This document shows, in pieces, positions 44,001 through 55,165 of a stretch of 64,000 bases of DNA. Below the pieces are notes generated by a model. That model made no database searches and was not told the origin of the DNA. It worked only from the letters and a program-made list of their open reading frames with translations. Where the stretch lies: NCBI GenBank assembly GCA_038501785.1, contig JBAMJR010000071.1, positions 100,001-164,000 of the forward strand, given 5' to 3'. A program made the translations under genes and the position numbers. Source of the stretch: Myoxocephalus aenaeus (lineage: Eukaryota > Chordata > Actinopteri > Perciformes > Cottidae). The stretch's first letter is position 1, and every line of letters starts with the position of its first letter.

Positions 44001-47000
44001 AATCCATTGACGTCGGTATCGGACGCTCAGAGCAAACAGATGCATTTAAGAGAGAGAACGTCAGTTTTAAAAAGGCCCTTGAATGGGAGGTTGTGGTTGA
44101 GAAATCACACAGAGGACTTTTACTCAGGAGAGAAAAACTAAAGTATAAAGCTAAATATGTCAAACAAAAAGTGATGGCCTCATGTTTATCATGTCAGATG
44201 TTCAGTTTCTTCAAAACTGCAAACATGTACAATGAAGCCGAAGCCAAATCAGACACAATAATTTTGAATTTGTCAAGATTATTATTCCTATCGCTCCCGT
44301 CCTTCAGTCAGTGACGTAGACCTTGTCTGAAGGAGGAATAAACCCAGTGTAGTAATTTTGGTATTTATCACATTTTTACCATTTTAAGAGACAACGCCAT
44401 CCTTCCTCTATTTAGTAGCAAGAACTTCTTGTCGGGTTGTTCCTCTCGGGCCAGACAGTGGAAACTCTTGTCTGGATCCGTCTGGTTCTCTTACACTGAA
44501 GACTCACTCTGCTTATTTGCTTTTGGCAATGTAATGTTGATTAGACTGCCGGAGACTCCGTCTAATATCTGGATTTGGTTTTCTGGGTTTAAGGGGACTC
44601 TGTTGGACTAACAAGTACTTAACAGTTAGTTTAGTGCAATCTGTTGTTGGGCTGATATCTTGTAGTCTGAATTTGGTAAAATAACCAGCAAAAGAGGTTT
44701 GTTAGTTCAATTCAAGTCAATTTTGTTAACATACATTTATTTTGAACACCAAGTCCCAACAGAAGTGTGATACAACACTAGAAATCATAGACAAAGTTGA
44801 GACGACTAGCTTACTCATTCACAGCCGCTAACCTGTCGCATTCTGTGAAACCTGAACAGAAAAAATACTTAAAAAACCAGTTTTGCTGCTTGGTTTTCTT
44901 TTAATACATTTCATTTACCTATGAGAACAGTTTGAATCAAACACGAAACCTCAATTATGGGGTTTGGTAAAGTTGGTAAAGATGGACCAGTCTCATTGAA
45001 AACCAATTACAAAAAGCCCTACAGTCTGCTAGAGGGTTGTTGTGTCTTGGTGTCTCTAGTCTTTAGAATCAACAGACAAAACCTGCAATTTGCTCACCAA
45101 TGGGGAGTTGTTGCTCCAATGAGTGATTGAAAATGATGATCCAGCACGAGTTGAACCAGAACGTTCGTAGTAATGCACACAGACTGAGCTCTTTGGAGAG
45201 CAACATGGAATAAAGTCCATCTCAATCAATCCCTGATTTCTAAAGCTCTGCCCACATCAAGAAATGGATCATTAATTAAAATTCTGCTAAAGTACTTTAA
45301 TTTGAACACAATTTTGGAAAACAAATCAGGCCAAACGCTTCGACTCTCTCAGGCCATCAAAGGGGAATCGAGCTTCAGAGATCAATAACTTCAAATACTG
45401 GGAGCGATCCAACCTCCATCTGCCTCCACCTCCTTTTTTTTGCCTCCCGTCCTCCTCCCTCTCTCTCTCTCTGTTCCCGCCTCAGCAGAGTCTGGTGGCG
45501 TCCCTCGAGCGGTGAACTTTAGAAGAGAAATCCATCACTTGCCTCGGGGCAGCAGCGCGGCCGCCGATACTCGTGGTGTTTATTTGGCGGTGGACGACTC
45601 TATTAGTCTCGTGGATACGTCGGACTGATTCATGCTTGAGTAGAAAGAAAGAACCCCGAAAGCTCTTCGCCAACTCGCTTTCTGCCTCAGCTAATTGTTT
45701 CTCGATTAGACGGCGACTACGGCGTTAATGGACTGTGTCCAGAGAGCGGAGATAAGTTAATGTAGTAGCTTTACAGTACGGACGAGGAAAGCCTCTTCGG
45801 AGCGTTCAACTCCCCGAAAGGAAGCTGGACTCACAAGGCAGGACAAAGACGATATCCCACATCACAGGCGGCCGATTGGCAGCGAAACATTCACATTTAA
45901 GAAACTAAAATTGCAAAAAGTTGAACTTCTCAAGCACACAAGGACTTTACTCGTAGTCGGAGAGATGCGCCAAAATTGCCATTAAATAGACAGGAAGTGG
46001 AATTATTTCTTCATTTTTAAATATCTTTTTGTATATCTTATAGAAAGTAAATTAAACATGGCATGTTTCACCTTTCATCTCATATGTTTCTACCTCTAAA
46101 AGATGCGTCAGACATATTTATATACAACATTGTCTCGTGGCAGTTTCGGGACAAATCGCCAAGAAACCCAGGACCCAAAACACGGCATTACGGTAGAGAT
46201 GAAAGTTATAGGTTGAGATAATAAAACATACTCAGTGAGGTTATGAAAAGCATCACAAGACATTATAGGTTTCGGCAACAAAACCACAACAACACCGGAG
46301 GTCATGTGTGTTTGTTGGACTCACCCACCTCCTGAAGTAGTCTTTCTTGATATTTAACACTCCGTCACTAGCTATGACCGTTAGCATAGTCACATGGATG
46401 TGTTTCATTCATGTGTCCACCACAAAAAAAGGATCCTAATTGACCCAATTTCCATTGACAAAAACTAAAAACAGACAATTTGTGTCCCTGAACACAAATG
46501 AAATAAATTGTATTTTTGACTGTTTCCCAACTGGCTGTTATATAAAACCCACTCTTATAGAATCTGCATCATACGGGGGCCGAGGGGCGTCGATCAGTTA
46601 CGGACGTTGGCAATGAAACTGATGATGATGGTCGTCTGGAAAAGATCCAGAAGAACTGGTCCTCGGGTGGAAAGGGATGTGATCAGGCGACAGACAAAAC
46701 AAATGTGCGTGCAAATCGAACAGTTTCCCAGAAGCTTTGAAAGAAAAACAGAACTATCATGTTCGATCTATTCTCGGCTATCCGGTTTTATTTATATATA
46801 TTTTAAATTCTATGTGGAGTGAGTCGTAAAGTCCGTCTGCAATAATACATGTTTAACCTCCAGCGTTTCCATTTGTTCGACACTTCTCGGCCTCCTTCTC
46901 TAAACAGCAATGATCAAAAATTTAATAAAAGAGAGGGAAAAAAAATCAAAAGTAATCAGGCTCTGAAATAAAAATGATCCAGACTCCACGACTACAGAGA

Positions 47001-47759
47001 GAGAACTTAAATCCACAGCCGTCGGCTACTTTTCTGTTCATCAATCGTTATTGCCGTTCCTCAAGAAGGAAGTAAGCCCTCAAGTTGAGGGGCGTGCTGC
47101 CCTGAATGTGATGCAGTACCTTTATATTGAGGATACATGTCTTTATTTAATGGGATTTCTCAATTTTGCAGCAGAAACTCTCACACTCATTAAAGAAAAC
47201 TATGTTGTAATGCTGGTTTCATCTAAGAATGTTCTTTTTCTTTTGGTCGATATCCAATCATGGATGGAGCTCTTCTCTTGAATCCACTGCCTCCGAGTTC
47301 ATCAGGAGACAACTTGAAATAACATGAGTCCATCCACAACATACGGTTCCATCAATATAAAATGTGTCATTGACGTCAGATGTCAAGTGCACGACAGAGT
47401 TTAACTTCCCAGCTGGATCCAACAAGTGATTGAAAAGGAAATTCCAAGAATCCAAGCAGGTCTATAAACTGATGAAAAACCAACAAATCAACGTGCACAT
47501 GAACACATAATTCATAAAGTTCCAGTGGAATCACAGACGGATGACTGTGTAGCTCCATTGTTCTTTCTTTTTGCGTTTCATAACACGGGTTGAATCTGGG
47601 AGGCCTCTGGTTGCCCCGGGCCCCCGGGGGCCCCCGGTTGGGTCGGTCATGGTTCCTCAATGCGGACGCGTCAACGTGCAAAGTGTTATCAGCACCGGGG
47701 CCTGTTGCTCTGCCTTTGATTCTCCTTCATGGAATCAAGGCTACTCGCTGCCTCTGGCC

Positions 47760-47761
<2 letters not shown>
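44001..47761. other. Unassigned 3.8-kb stretch
   Basis: I see no convincing gene. The stretch 44706-44730 (TTCAATTCAAGTCAATTTTG) resembles the inverse end of an L2-type tail. The patch 45420-45620 is pyrimidine-rich, then GC-rich. A GC patch lies at 47600-47640. Open frames lack domains. Confidence 0.35.

Positions 47762-47839
<78 letters not shown>
47762..47839. repeat. (GT)n microsatellite, left of L2 fragment
   Basis: Perfect GT run of about 39 repeats. Confidence 0.97.
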
Positions 47840-47840
<1 letters not shown>

Positions 47841-47939
47841 CAATTCAATTAAATTCCCTTTATTTTATATAGCCCAACATCACAAATACAAGTTTGCCTC
47901 GGAGGGCTTTACAATCTGTACACATAACATCCCTGTCCC

Positions 47940-47941
<2 letters not shown>
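47840..47941 (-). mobile_element. 5'-truncated L2-type LINE tail
   Basis: This roughly 100-bp segment is the inverse of 55065-55165, the 3' end of the LINE in the large minisatellite. Shared strings include CCCGGGACAGGGATG and GTAAAGCCCTCCGAGGCAAA, ending in the TATATAAAATAAA tail. GT repeats lie on both sides, so it probably inserted into one GT tract. Confidence 0.9.

Positions 47942-48022
<81 letters not shown>
47942..48022. repeat. (GT)n microsatellite, right of L2 fragment
   Basis: Perfect GT run of about 40 repeats. Confidence 0.97.
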
Positions 48023-48023
<1 letters not shown>

Positions 48024-48133
48024 AGGCATGACCGAAAAGGCAAGCTTTACAAATTAGAGTGCCATTTCCTGAAAGAGTTAGGCACATGATCACTCGCCCA
48101 ATTTAAATGCATATAGAGTGTGCGTGCGTATGC

Positions 48134-48137
<4 letters not shown>

Positions 48138-48223
<86 letters not shown>
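48138..48223. repeat. (GT)n microsatellite
   Basis: Perfect GT run of about 43 repeats after a GCGTGCGT stretch. Confidence 0.97.
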
Positions 48224-48224
<1 letters not shown>

Positions 48225-48365
48225 CGTGAGAGAGTACTGTGATTGGAGAGCCCGCAGCTGATGAGCAGATATCTATCTCCATCTTGTGACCCGCAGAAGC
48301 GTCGTGTGTGAGGATGAGCGGTGGAGGTGAGGAAGTTGACTGGGAGGCGACATGAAGGCTGGATG

Positions 48366-48366
<1 letters not shown>

Positions 48367-48447
<81 letters not shown>
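48367..48447. repeat. (CA)n microsatellite
   Basis: Perfect CA run of about 40 repeats. It is an inverted partner of the GT run 144 bp to its left. Confidence 0.97.
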
Positions 48448-48449
<2 letters not shown>

Positions 48450-49006
48450 TAGTCGGGCATGCGGACGCGCAGTGCGCAGCCTACCCACCATCCTGCCCGC
48501 GGGGCCCCTGGGGGTCCCGGTCGGTTCAGCAGCGTCCTGACGCGGCCAGTCACCTGCGGCTCTCCATCACGCACCCTCGAGGGAGGGAGGAGGGAGGGAG
48601 GGAGGAAGGAGGAGGAAGGAGGGAGGAGGGAGGTCAGAATCCCGCAAGTTGAAACACAAAGTTTGATTGGAGGCAACAGTTTATCCTCCGCGAGAACTCG
48701 AGCCCAGCCGCCGCCGCTGCAGAGGGATCTGATCCTCCGGTCCGGATCCCGGTGATCAGGCTGCTACAGATCCTGTTGTTGCAACAGCTTCAACTTCCAA
48801 GACGCATTTATTATCCTCACCCAAAGAATGTAACAATAACACACCACGCACCCGTATAATCCATCAGAGAGAGAGCGCGCGTGACCAGTGGTGCTCGCCT
48901 GTCTGTTCACTGCTTGTGAGAGATAACAAGTGGAGAGATGCTCTCTCTCTCTCCTTCAGCAGCCGGCGCTCAGCATCCTCAGCTCCCGCGTTGCAATGCG
49001 GGGAGG
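48448..49006. promoter_or_regulatory. GC-rich patch, possible promoter/5' UTR
   Basis: It is locally GC-rich with several CpGs, a GACGCGCAGTGCGCAG string at about 48464-48479 that loosely resembles an NRF1 site, and a GGGA/GGA repeat at 48583-48632. It lies directly upstream of the possible first exon. No TATA box is assigned. This is an inference from composition and position. Confidence 0.25.
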
Positions 49007-49070
49007 ATGGAGCGCAGCGGCGGCTCGATTCCCGCCTCGTCGCTGGTCCAGATGCGCGTCCACCTGCCCG
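49007..49070 (+). CDS. Possible first coding exon of an unidentified gene
   Basis: An ATG with A at -3 and G at +4 starts a 64-base open segment. It encodes MERSGGSIPASSLVQMRVHL and one further Pro, and runs straight into a strong splice-donor-like CCCG|GTGAGG at 49071. An in-frame upstream ATG exists at 48938. I do not recognise the peptide. No downstream exon is visible in the window, where the sequence becomes a GA repeat and then the large minisatellite, so any gene would continue beyond a very long repeat intron. It could equally be chance. Confidence 0.25.
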
Positions 49071-49140
49071 GTGAGGACTGGACTCAGTGGGATGCGATGT
49101 GGAGGAGAGGGGTGGAGGGGGAGGTGAAGTGCGCACTGCT

Positions 49141-49253
49141 GGAGAGAGAGAGAGGGAGGCGACGCAGAGAGAGAGAGGGAGAGAGAGAGAGAGAGAGAGA
49201 GGGAGGGAGAGAGAGAGAGAGAGAGAGGGAGAGAGGGAGAGAGGGAGAGAGGC
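49141..49253. repeat. (GA)n-rich simple repeat
   Basis: Nearly pure purine tract of GAGA and GGGA units. Confidence 0.92.
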
Positions 49254-49410
49254 TATACCTACCTGTGGGAGGTTTTTGGTGGATCCCGTTTGGATGCCGA
49301 CACGCTCACAGTGTGGGGAACATCAGCCTCACACCACGCGGACAGAAATACAAGAAACATCTGAATTTAAATCAATTTTTAATTTGTTATAGTCAGAAAA
49401 CCAGCAAGTC

Positions 49411-49436
49411 CACACACACACACACACGCACGCACG

Positions 49437-49482
<46 letters not shown>
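49411..49482. repeat. (CA)n/(CG CA) microsatellite
   Basis: CA run interrupted by a CGCACGCACGCA block, then CA again. Confidence 0.95.
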
Positions 49483-49484
<2 letters not shown>

Positions 49485-49500
49485 GATCTAAGAAGTTCTG

Positions 49501-50736
49501 AGTGTTTATTATTACAGATGGATATTGTTTATTACAGATGAATAGTGTTTATTACAGATGGATAGTGTTTATTATTACAGATGGATAGTGTTTATTACAG
49601 ATGGATAGTGTTTATTATTACAGATGGATAGTGTTTATTATTACAGATGGATAGTGTTTATTATTACAGATGGATAGTGTTTATTACAGATGGATAGTGT
49701 TTATTACAGATGGATATTGTTTATTACAGATGGATAGTGTTTATTATTACAGATGGATATTGTTTATTATTACAGATGGATAGTGTTTATTACAGATGGA
49801 TATTGTTTATTATTACAGATGGATAGTGTTTATTACAGATGGATATTGTTTATTATTACAGATGGATAGTGTTTATTACAGATGGATATTGTTTATTATT
49901 ACAGATGGATAGTGTTTATTATTACAGATGGATAGTGTTTATTACAGATGGATAGTGTTTATTATTACAGATGGATAGTGTTTATTACAGATGGATATTG
50001 TTTATTATTACAGATGGATAGTGTTTATTACAGATGGATATTGTTTATTATTACAGATGGATAGTGTTTATTATTACAGATGGATAGTGTTTATTACAGA
50101 TGGATATTGTTTATTACAGATGGATAGTGTTTATTATTACAGATGGATAGTGTTTATTACAGATGGATATTGTTTATTACAGATGGATAGTGTTTATTAT
50201 TACAGATGGATAGTGTTTATTATTACAGATGGATAGTGTTTATTACAGATGGATATTGTTTATTATTACAGATGGATAGTGTTTATTATTACAGATGGAT
50301 AGTGTTTATTACAGATGGATAGTGTTTATTATTACAGATGGATAGTGTTTATTACAGATGGATAGTGCTTATTATTACAGATGGATAGTGTTTATTATTA
50401 CAGATGGATAGTGTTTATTATTACAGATGGATAGTGTTTATTACAGATGGATAGTGCTTATTATTACAGATGGATAGTGTTTATTATTACAGATGGATAG
50501 TGTTTATTACAGATGGATAGTGTTTATTATTACAGATGGATAGTGTTTATTACAGATGGATAGTGTTTATTATTACAGATGGATATTGTTTATTACAGAT
50601 GGATAGTGTTTATTACAGATGGATAGTGTTTATTATTACAGATGGATAGTGTTTATTACAGATGGATAGTGTTTATTATTACAGATGGATAGTGTTTATT
50701 ACAGATGGATAGTGTTTATTATTACAGATGGATAGT
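49501..50736. repeat. 20/23-bp minisatellite, left segment
   Basis: The basic unit is GTTTATTACAGATGGATAGT (20 bp), and a 23-bp form has an extra ATT. The ATATTG variant is common here, while the GCTT variant appears only from about 50368 onward. The segment is interrupted at 50737 by a LINE. Open frames inside are by-products. Confidence 0.97.
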
Positions 50737-51282
50737 AACCGCCACCCTCTCCCCGTTTCTAGCCTCTCGCCACTCAGCGGCACTGAGAAACCAACCTTGG
50801 TTGTCGGGAGCTCAATTGTTAGAAACGTGAAGATTGCGAAACCAGGGACCACAGTCAAATGTATTTCTGGGGCCAGGGCGGGCGACGTTGAGTCCTATTT
50901 AAAACTGTTGGCTAAAGACAAACGTAAATACAGTGAGATTGTAATACACGTCGGCTTTAATGACTCCCGGCTTCGCCACTCGGAAGTCACTAAAATCGGC
51001 GTGGAGTCGGTGTGTGCTTACGCCAAAACAATGGCGGACTCGGTAGTCTTCTCTGGCCCGCTCCCAAACACGGTGACTGATGAGATGTATAGCCGCATGT
51101 CAACTTTCCACCGTTGGTTGTCACGGTGGTGTCCAGCAAACAATGTGGGCTTCGTAGATAACTGGCGGTCTTTCCGGGGAAACCCAGGTCTGATTAGGGG
51201 TGACGGCATCCATCCCACTTCGGATGGAGCGGATCTCCTTTCTGCAAATATGACCAAGCTTATTGGTCGACCTCGTGCATGA
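50728..51282 (+). CDS. LINE ORF1 fragment, SGNH/GDSL-type esterase domain
   Basis: The frame has 184 codons. The first three (ATG GAT AGT) are minisatellite sequence and the LINE begins at the fourth, so the natural N-terminus is missing. The rest has the SGNH hydrolase blocks: GSSIVRN (27-33, candidate catalytic Ser28), GFND (76-79, with Asn78), and DGIHPT near the end (Asp159, His162). ORF1 proteins of L2 and CR1 elements carry such esterase domains, which are thought to aid RNP formation or membrane association. The fold assignment is good. Activity and expression are unknown. It ends 99 bp before the first usable ATG of ORF2 in this copy. Confidence 0.75.
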   Translation: MDSNRHPLPVSSLSPLSGTEKPTLVVGSSIVRNVKIAKPGTTVKCISGARAGDVESYLKLLAKDKRKYSEIVIHVGFNDSRLRHSEVTKIGVESVCAYAKTMADSVVFSGPLPNTVTDEMYSRMSTFHRWLSRWCPANNVGFVDNWRSFRGNPGLIRGDGIHPTSDGADLLSANMTKLIGRPRA

Positions 51283-51381
51283 CAGACCAGGAAGCAGAAG
51301 CAGAGTTGTAGTCTTACACCCTTCTCTGCACTTCCTGCATTTTCTTTAGGGCAGCTGCCCATCTTTAACTCTATAGAGACT

Positions 51382-54372
51382 GTGTCTGTCCCACGGCCAC
51401 TTAAATTAATTAAATCAAAAGTAACCAAAAGAGGAGTTATAGAAAACAACCTCATAAAGGTTAACACCACTACTGCAATAGTGCAACACGATAGGATAAT
51501 TAAATGTGGACTCCTAAATATTAGATCTTTGTCTTCTAAAGCTGTATTAGTAAATGAATTAATATCTGACAACCATATTGATGTATTTTGTCTTACTGAA
51601 ACCTGGCTGAAACATGAGGAATATGTCAGCCTAAATGAATCTACTCCTCCAAGTCATGTTAATATGCACATTCCTCGAGACACCGGCCGAGGAGGTGGAG
51701 TAGCTGCCATCTTTGACTCGGGTCTGCTGATGGGTCCTAAACCTGGATTGAGCTGCAACTCATTTGAAAGCCTCGTTCTTAGTATTTCACATCCAACCTG
51801 GAAAACAGTACAGCCGATTCTGTTTGTCGTGGTATACTGAGCACCAGGTTTGTACTCCGAATTTATATCTGAATTTTCTGAGTTTTTGTCAAGTTTGGTC
51901 CTTAAGACTGATAAGGTTATTATTGTAGGTGATTTTAATATTCATGTGGATGTTAGCAATGATAGCCTTAGTGTTGCATTTAGCTTATTGTTAGATTCGA
52001 TTGGCTTCTGTCAGAGAGTACAGGAACCGACTCACTGCTTTAACCACACCCTCGACCTTGTTCTTACATATGGCATTGATGTGGAGCACTTAGTAGTGTT
52101 TCCACAGAACCCTCTTTTATCAGACCATTGCCTTATAACTTTTGAGTTTATGCTACCAGATTGTACAGCGTTAGGCAAGAGTTTTTACACCAGATGTCTA
52201 ACTGACGGTGCTGTTGCTAGATTTAAGGAAGCGATTCCTTCTGTATTTAATTCATTACCATGTCTCAATATAACAGATGACTCCTGTGCTAACTTTACTC
52301 CCTCCCAGATTGATCAGCTCGTTGATAGTGCTACTGGCTCACTGAGAGTGACGCTGGACTCGATAGCCCCTCTAAAAAAGAGGATCATTAAGCAAAGGAG
52401 GCTCGCTCCATGGTACAACCCTCAGACCCGCATATTGAAGCAAGCATCACGGAAGCTTGAGGGCATATGGCGCTCCAACGGTCTGGAGGAGTCCCGGTTG
52501 GTTTGGCGGGATAGTCTGAGAACATATAAGAAGGCCCTCCGTAATGCCAGAGGAGCCTACTACTCATCACTAATAGAGAAAAACAAGAGCAACCCTAGGT
52601 TTCTCTTTAGCACTGTGGCCAGGCTGGCTGAGAGTCATAGCTCGGTGGATCCGTGTATTCCTATAGACCTCAGTAGTAATGACTTTATGAACTTCTTCAA
52701 TGATAAGATTATGGCCATTAGAGACAGGATCGGTGATCTCCTGCCCTCGACTACTGCCGGTCCATCCTCAGGTGGGATGGCCATGGAGGAGGCTGTGGGC
52801 CCTGCTGTGCGTCTGGATGGATTTTTTACCATCAACCTCGACCAACTGTCTTCAATGGTTTCTACTTCTAAATCTTCTACCTGTCTCCTAGACCCTGTTC
52901 CGACAAAGCTGTTTAAAGAAGTTTTACCCTTAATTTGTGCCTCTGTATTAGATATTATCAATGGGTCTTTACTAATGGGTCATGTACCACAGTCTTTTAA
53001 AGTAGCTGTAATTAAACCTCTTCTTAAAAAGCCCACCCTGGATCCAGAGGTGTTGGCTAACTACAGACCTATCTCTAACCTTCCCTTCCTCTCTAAGATA
53101 CTGGAGAAGGTAGTCGCAAATCAGTTGTGCGACTTTTTACATAACAATAGTTTATTTGAGGAATTTCAGTCAGGATTTAGAAAGCATCATAGCACAGAGA
53201 CAGCACTAGTGACAATTACTAATGACCTTCTAGTTGCATCAGATAGGGGACTTGTCTCTGTACTTGTCCTGTTAGACCTTAGTGCAGCATTTGACACCAT
53301 TGACCATTACATCTTATTACAGAGACTAGACCAGTCGATTGGTATTAAAAGGTACAGCATTAAGCTGGTTTAAGTCGTATTTATCAGATAGATCTCAGTT
53401 TGTATTTGTAAACGATGAGGCCTCGACGACCACCGCCGTTCGTCATGGAGTTCCACAAGGTTCTGTGCTTGGACCAATTTTATTCACCTTGTATATGCTT
53501 CCTTTAGGCAATATTATCAGAAAACACTCCATAAACTTTCACTGTTATGCCGATGATACTCAACTATATCTGTCAATCAAGCCAGATGAAATCCACCAGG
53601 TCACTAAACTTCAAGCGTGTCTTAAAGACATCAAAACCTGGATGACCTGCAACTTCCTGTTGCTGAACTCTGACAAGACTGAAGTTATTCTACTCGGCCC
53701 AGAACACCTCAGAAATCAACTATCTGACGATATGGTTTCCCTGGATGGCATCGCTCTGGCATCCACCACCACCGTAAGGAATCTCGGAGTTATTTTTGAC
53801 CAGGACCTATCCTTTGGCTCCCACGTGAAACAGATCTCAAGGACTGCCTTTTTTCACCTACGGAACATCTCAAAGATCCGGCACATCCTGTCTCAAAGCG
53901 ATGCAGAAACATTGATCCACGCATTTGTTACTGTAACTCCGTATTATCAGGCTGCTCCGGAAAGTCCCTTGGGTCTCTCCAGCTGATCCAGAATGCTGCA
54001 GCTCGTGTACTAACAAGGACTCGGAAGAGAGATCACATTACTCCTGTATTAGCTGCTCTCCACTGGCTTCCTGTAAGATCGAGAATCATATTTAAAATCC
54101 TCCTCCTCACCTATAAAGCCTTAGCTGGTGATGCACCATCATATCTTAAAGAGCTTATAGTGCCATATCACCCCACTAGAGCGTTACGCTCACTGAATGC
54201 AGGGTTACTCGTGGTTCCCAGAGTCTTAAAAAGTAGGTTGGGGGATAGAGCTTTCAGTTATCGTGCTCCTCTTCTGTGGAATCAGCTTCCACTTGCAGTC
54301 CGGGGGGCAGACACAGTCACCTCATTTAAGAGTAGACTTAAGACTTTCCTCTTTGATAGCGCTTATACTTAG
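51382..54372 (+). pseudogene. LINE ORF2 (APE endonuclease and reverse transcriptase), inactivated
   Basis: The N-terminal part is an apurinic-type endonuclease: LLNIRSLSSK, CLTETWL (Glu), VGDFNIHVD (Asp, Asn) and LLSDHCLITF (Asp-His). It would nick target DNA for primed reverse transcription. An in-frame TGA at 51838-51840 interrupts it, consistent with C-to-T decay at a CpG. The reverse transcriptase follows: NYRPISNLPFLSKILEKVV, a LLDLSAAFDTIDH box, GVPQGSVLGP at about 53450 and YADDTQLYLS at about 53550. Frame changes occur near 53345 (an extra base in an A run) and near 53935 (small deletion). The C-terminal region (TYKALAGDAPSYLKELI-like through a tryptophan-rich LWNQLPLAVR box) ends at a stop at 54370-54372. 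The natural start may lie upstream of 51382. Confidence 0.85.
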
Positions 54373-55165
54373 GGCTGTTTCAGGCTTATAGTTAGGGCTG
54401 GCTCAGGTTTGCCCTGGTCCAGCCCCTAGATATGCTGCTATAGGCCTAGACTGCTGGGGGACATCTTAGGATACACTGAGCTCCTCTTCTCTTCCTCTTT
54501 CGCTCCTCTTCTCTTCCTCTTTCACTCCTCCTCTCCTCTTCTTTCTCTCCATCTGGATAAACTATTGTCTCTTCAATGCACATTACTAACTCTACTTTCT
54601 TTTTCCATGGATTCATGGCTGCCTGGAACCGGTCCTGCCCCGGGTCCTACCCCGGGTCCTGCCCCGGGTCCTGCCGCCCCCCCACCCACCCCTCCTGCCA
54701 TGGATCCATGGCTGCCTGGAACCGGTCCTGCCTGCTGCCATGGCCCTGCTGATGGAACCGGCCTGGAACCGGTCCTGCCTGCTGCCATGGCCCTTCTGAT
54801 GCCCCCCTCCTCTCTACCGCCTTCTGCTTCATGGATTATCAGGATCATGGACCATGCCTAATACTCATTATATGAATAATTTCTGTCATATTCATTGAAT
54901 GTGCTGTAACTACGCTATTCATTCTGGCCACATGACATCTATTGCTTCTGTCCATCCGGGGAGAGGGATCCTCCTCTGTTGCTCTCCCTCAGGTTTCTTC
55001 CCTTTTTTCCCTGTGAAAGGGTTTTTACTATCTTTCTAGGGGAGTTTTTCCTGATCCGATGTGAGGTCCCGGGACAGGGATGTTATGTGTACAGATTGTA
55101 AAGCCCTCCGAGGCAAACTTGTATTTGTGATGTTGGGCTATATAAAATAAACTGAATTGAATTGA
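54373..55165 (+). other. LINE 3' UTR and tail
   Basis: It includes a CTCTTCTCTTCCTCTTTC repeat (54484-54550), then a GC-rich block with repeats of GGAACCGGTCCTGCC and CCCCGGGTCCTGCC (54627-54787). The conserved terminal 100 bp follow (CCCGGGACAGGG to ATTGA repeats). The open frames at 54565-54861 and their antisense partners reflect the GC-rich repeats. Confidence 0.8.

Larger units (their letters stand above)
50737..55165 (+). mobile_element. L2/CR1-group non-LTR retrotransposon (LINE), 4.4 kb, 5' truncated
   Basis: It sits inside the 20/23-bp array. Array sequence ATAGT is found just before (50732-50736) and just after (55166-55170), giving a 4-5-bp target duplication. The order is partial ORF1 (esterase), ORF2 (endonuclease and reverse transcriptase), a long 3' UTR, a TATATAAAATAAA motif and an ATTGA-type short repeat instead of poly-A. 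The esterase ORF1, the NYRPISNLPF-type reverse transcriptase and the repeat tail fit the L2/CR1 group. ORF2 carries one nonsense codon and two frameshifts, so the copy is dead. Confidence 0.9.

Noticed and set aside
43437..44163. Three overlapping His-Trp/Tyr-Ile-Gly-Val minus frames, possible membrane protein
   Set aside because: All three minus frames are open because of the 12-bp unit. The hydrophobic look follows from the repeat.
49141..49253. Arg-Glu-rich coding extension of the possible exon
   Set aside because: It is the translation of a GA repeat beyond a good splice donor.
54565..54861. Proline/glycine-rich open frames on both strands
   Set aside because: They lie in the LINE 3' UTR over a GC-rich internal repeat.
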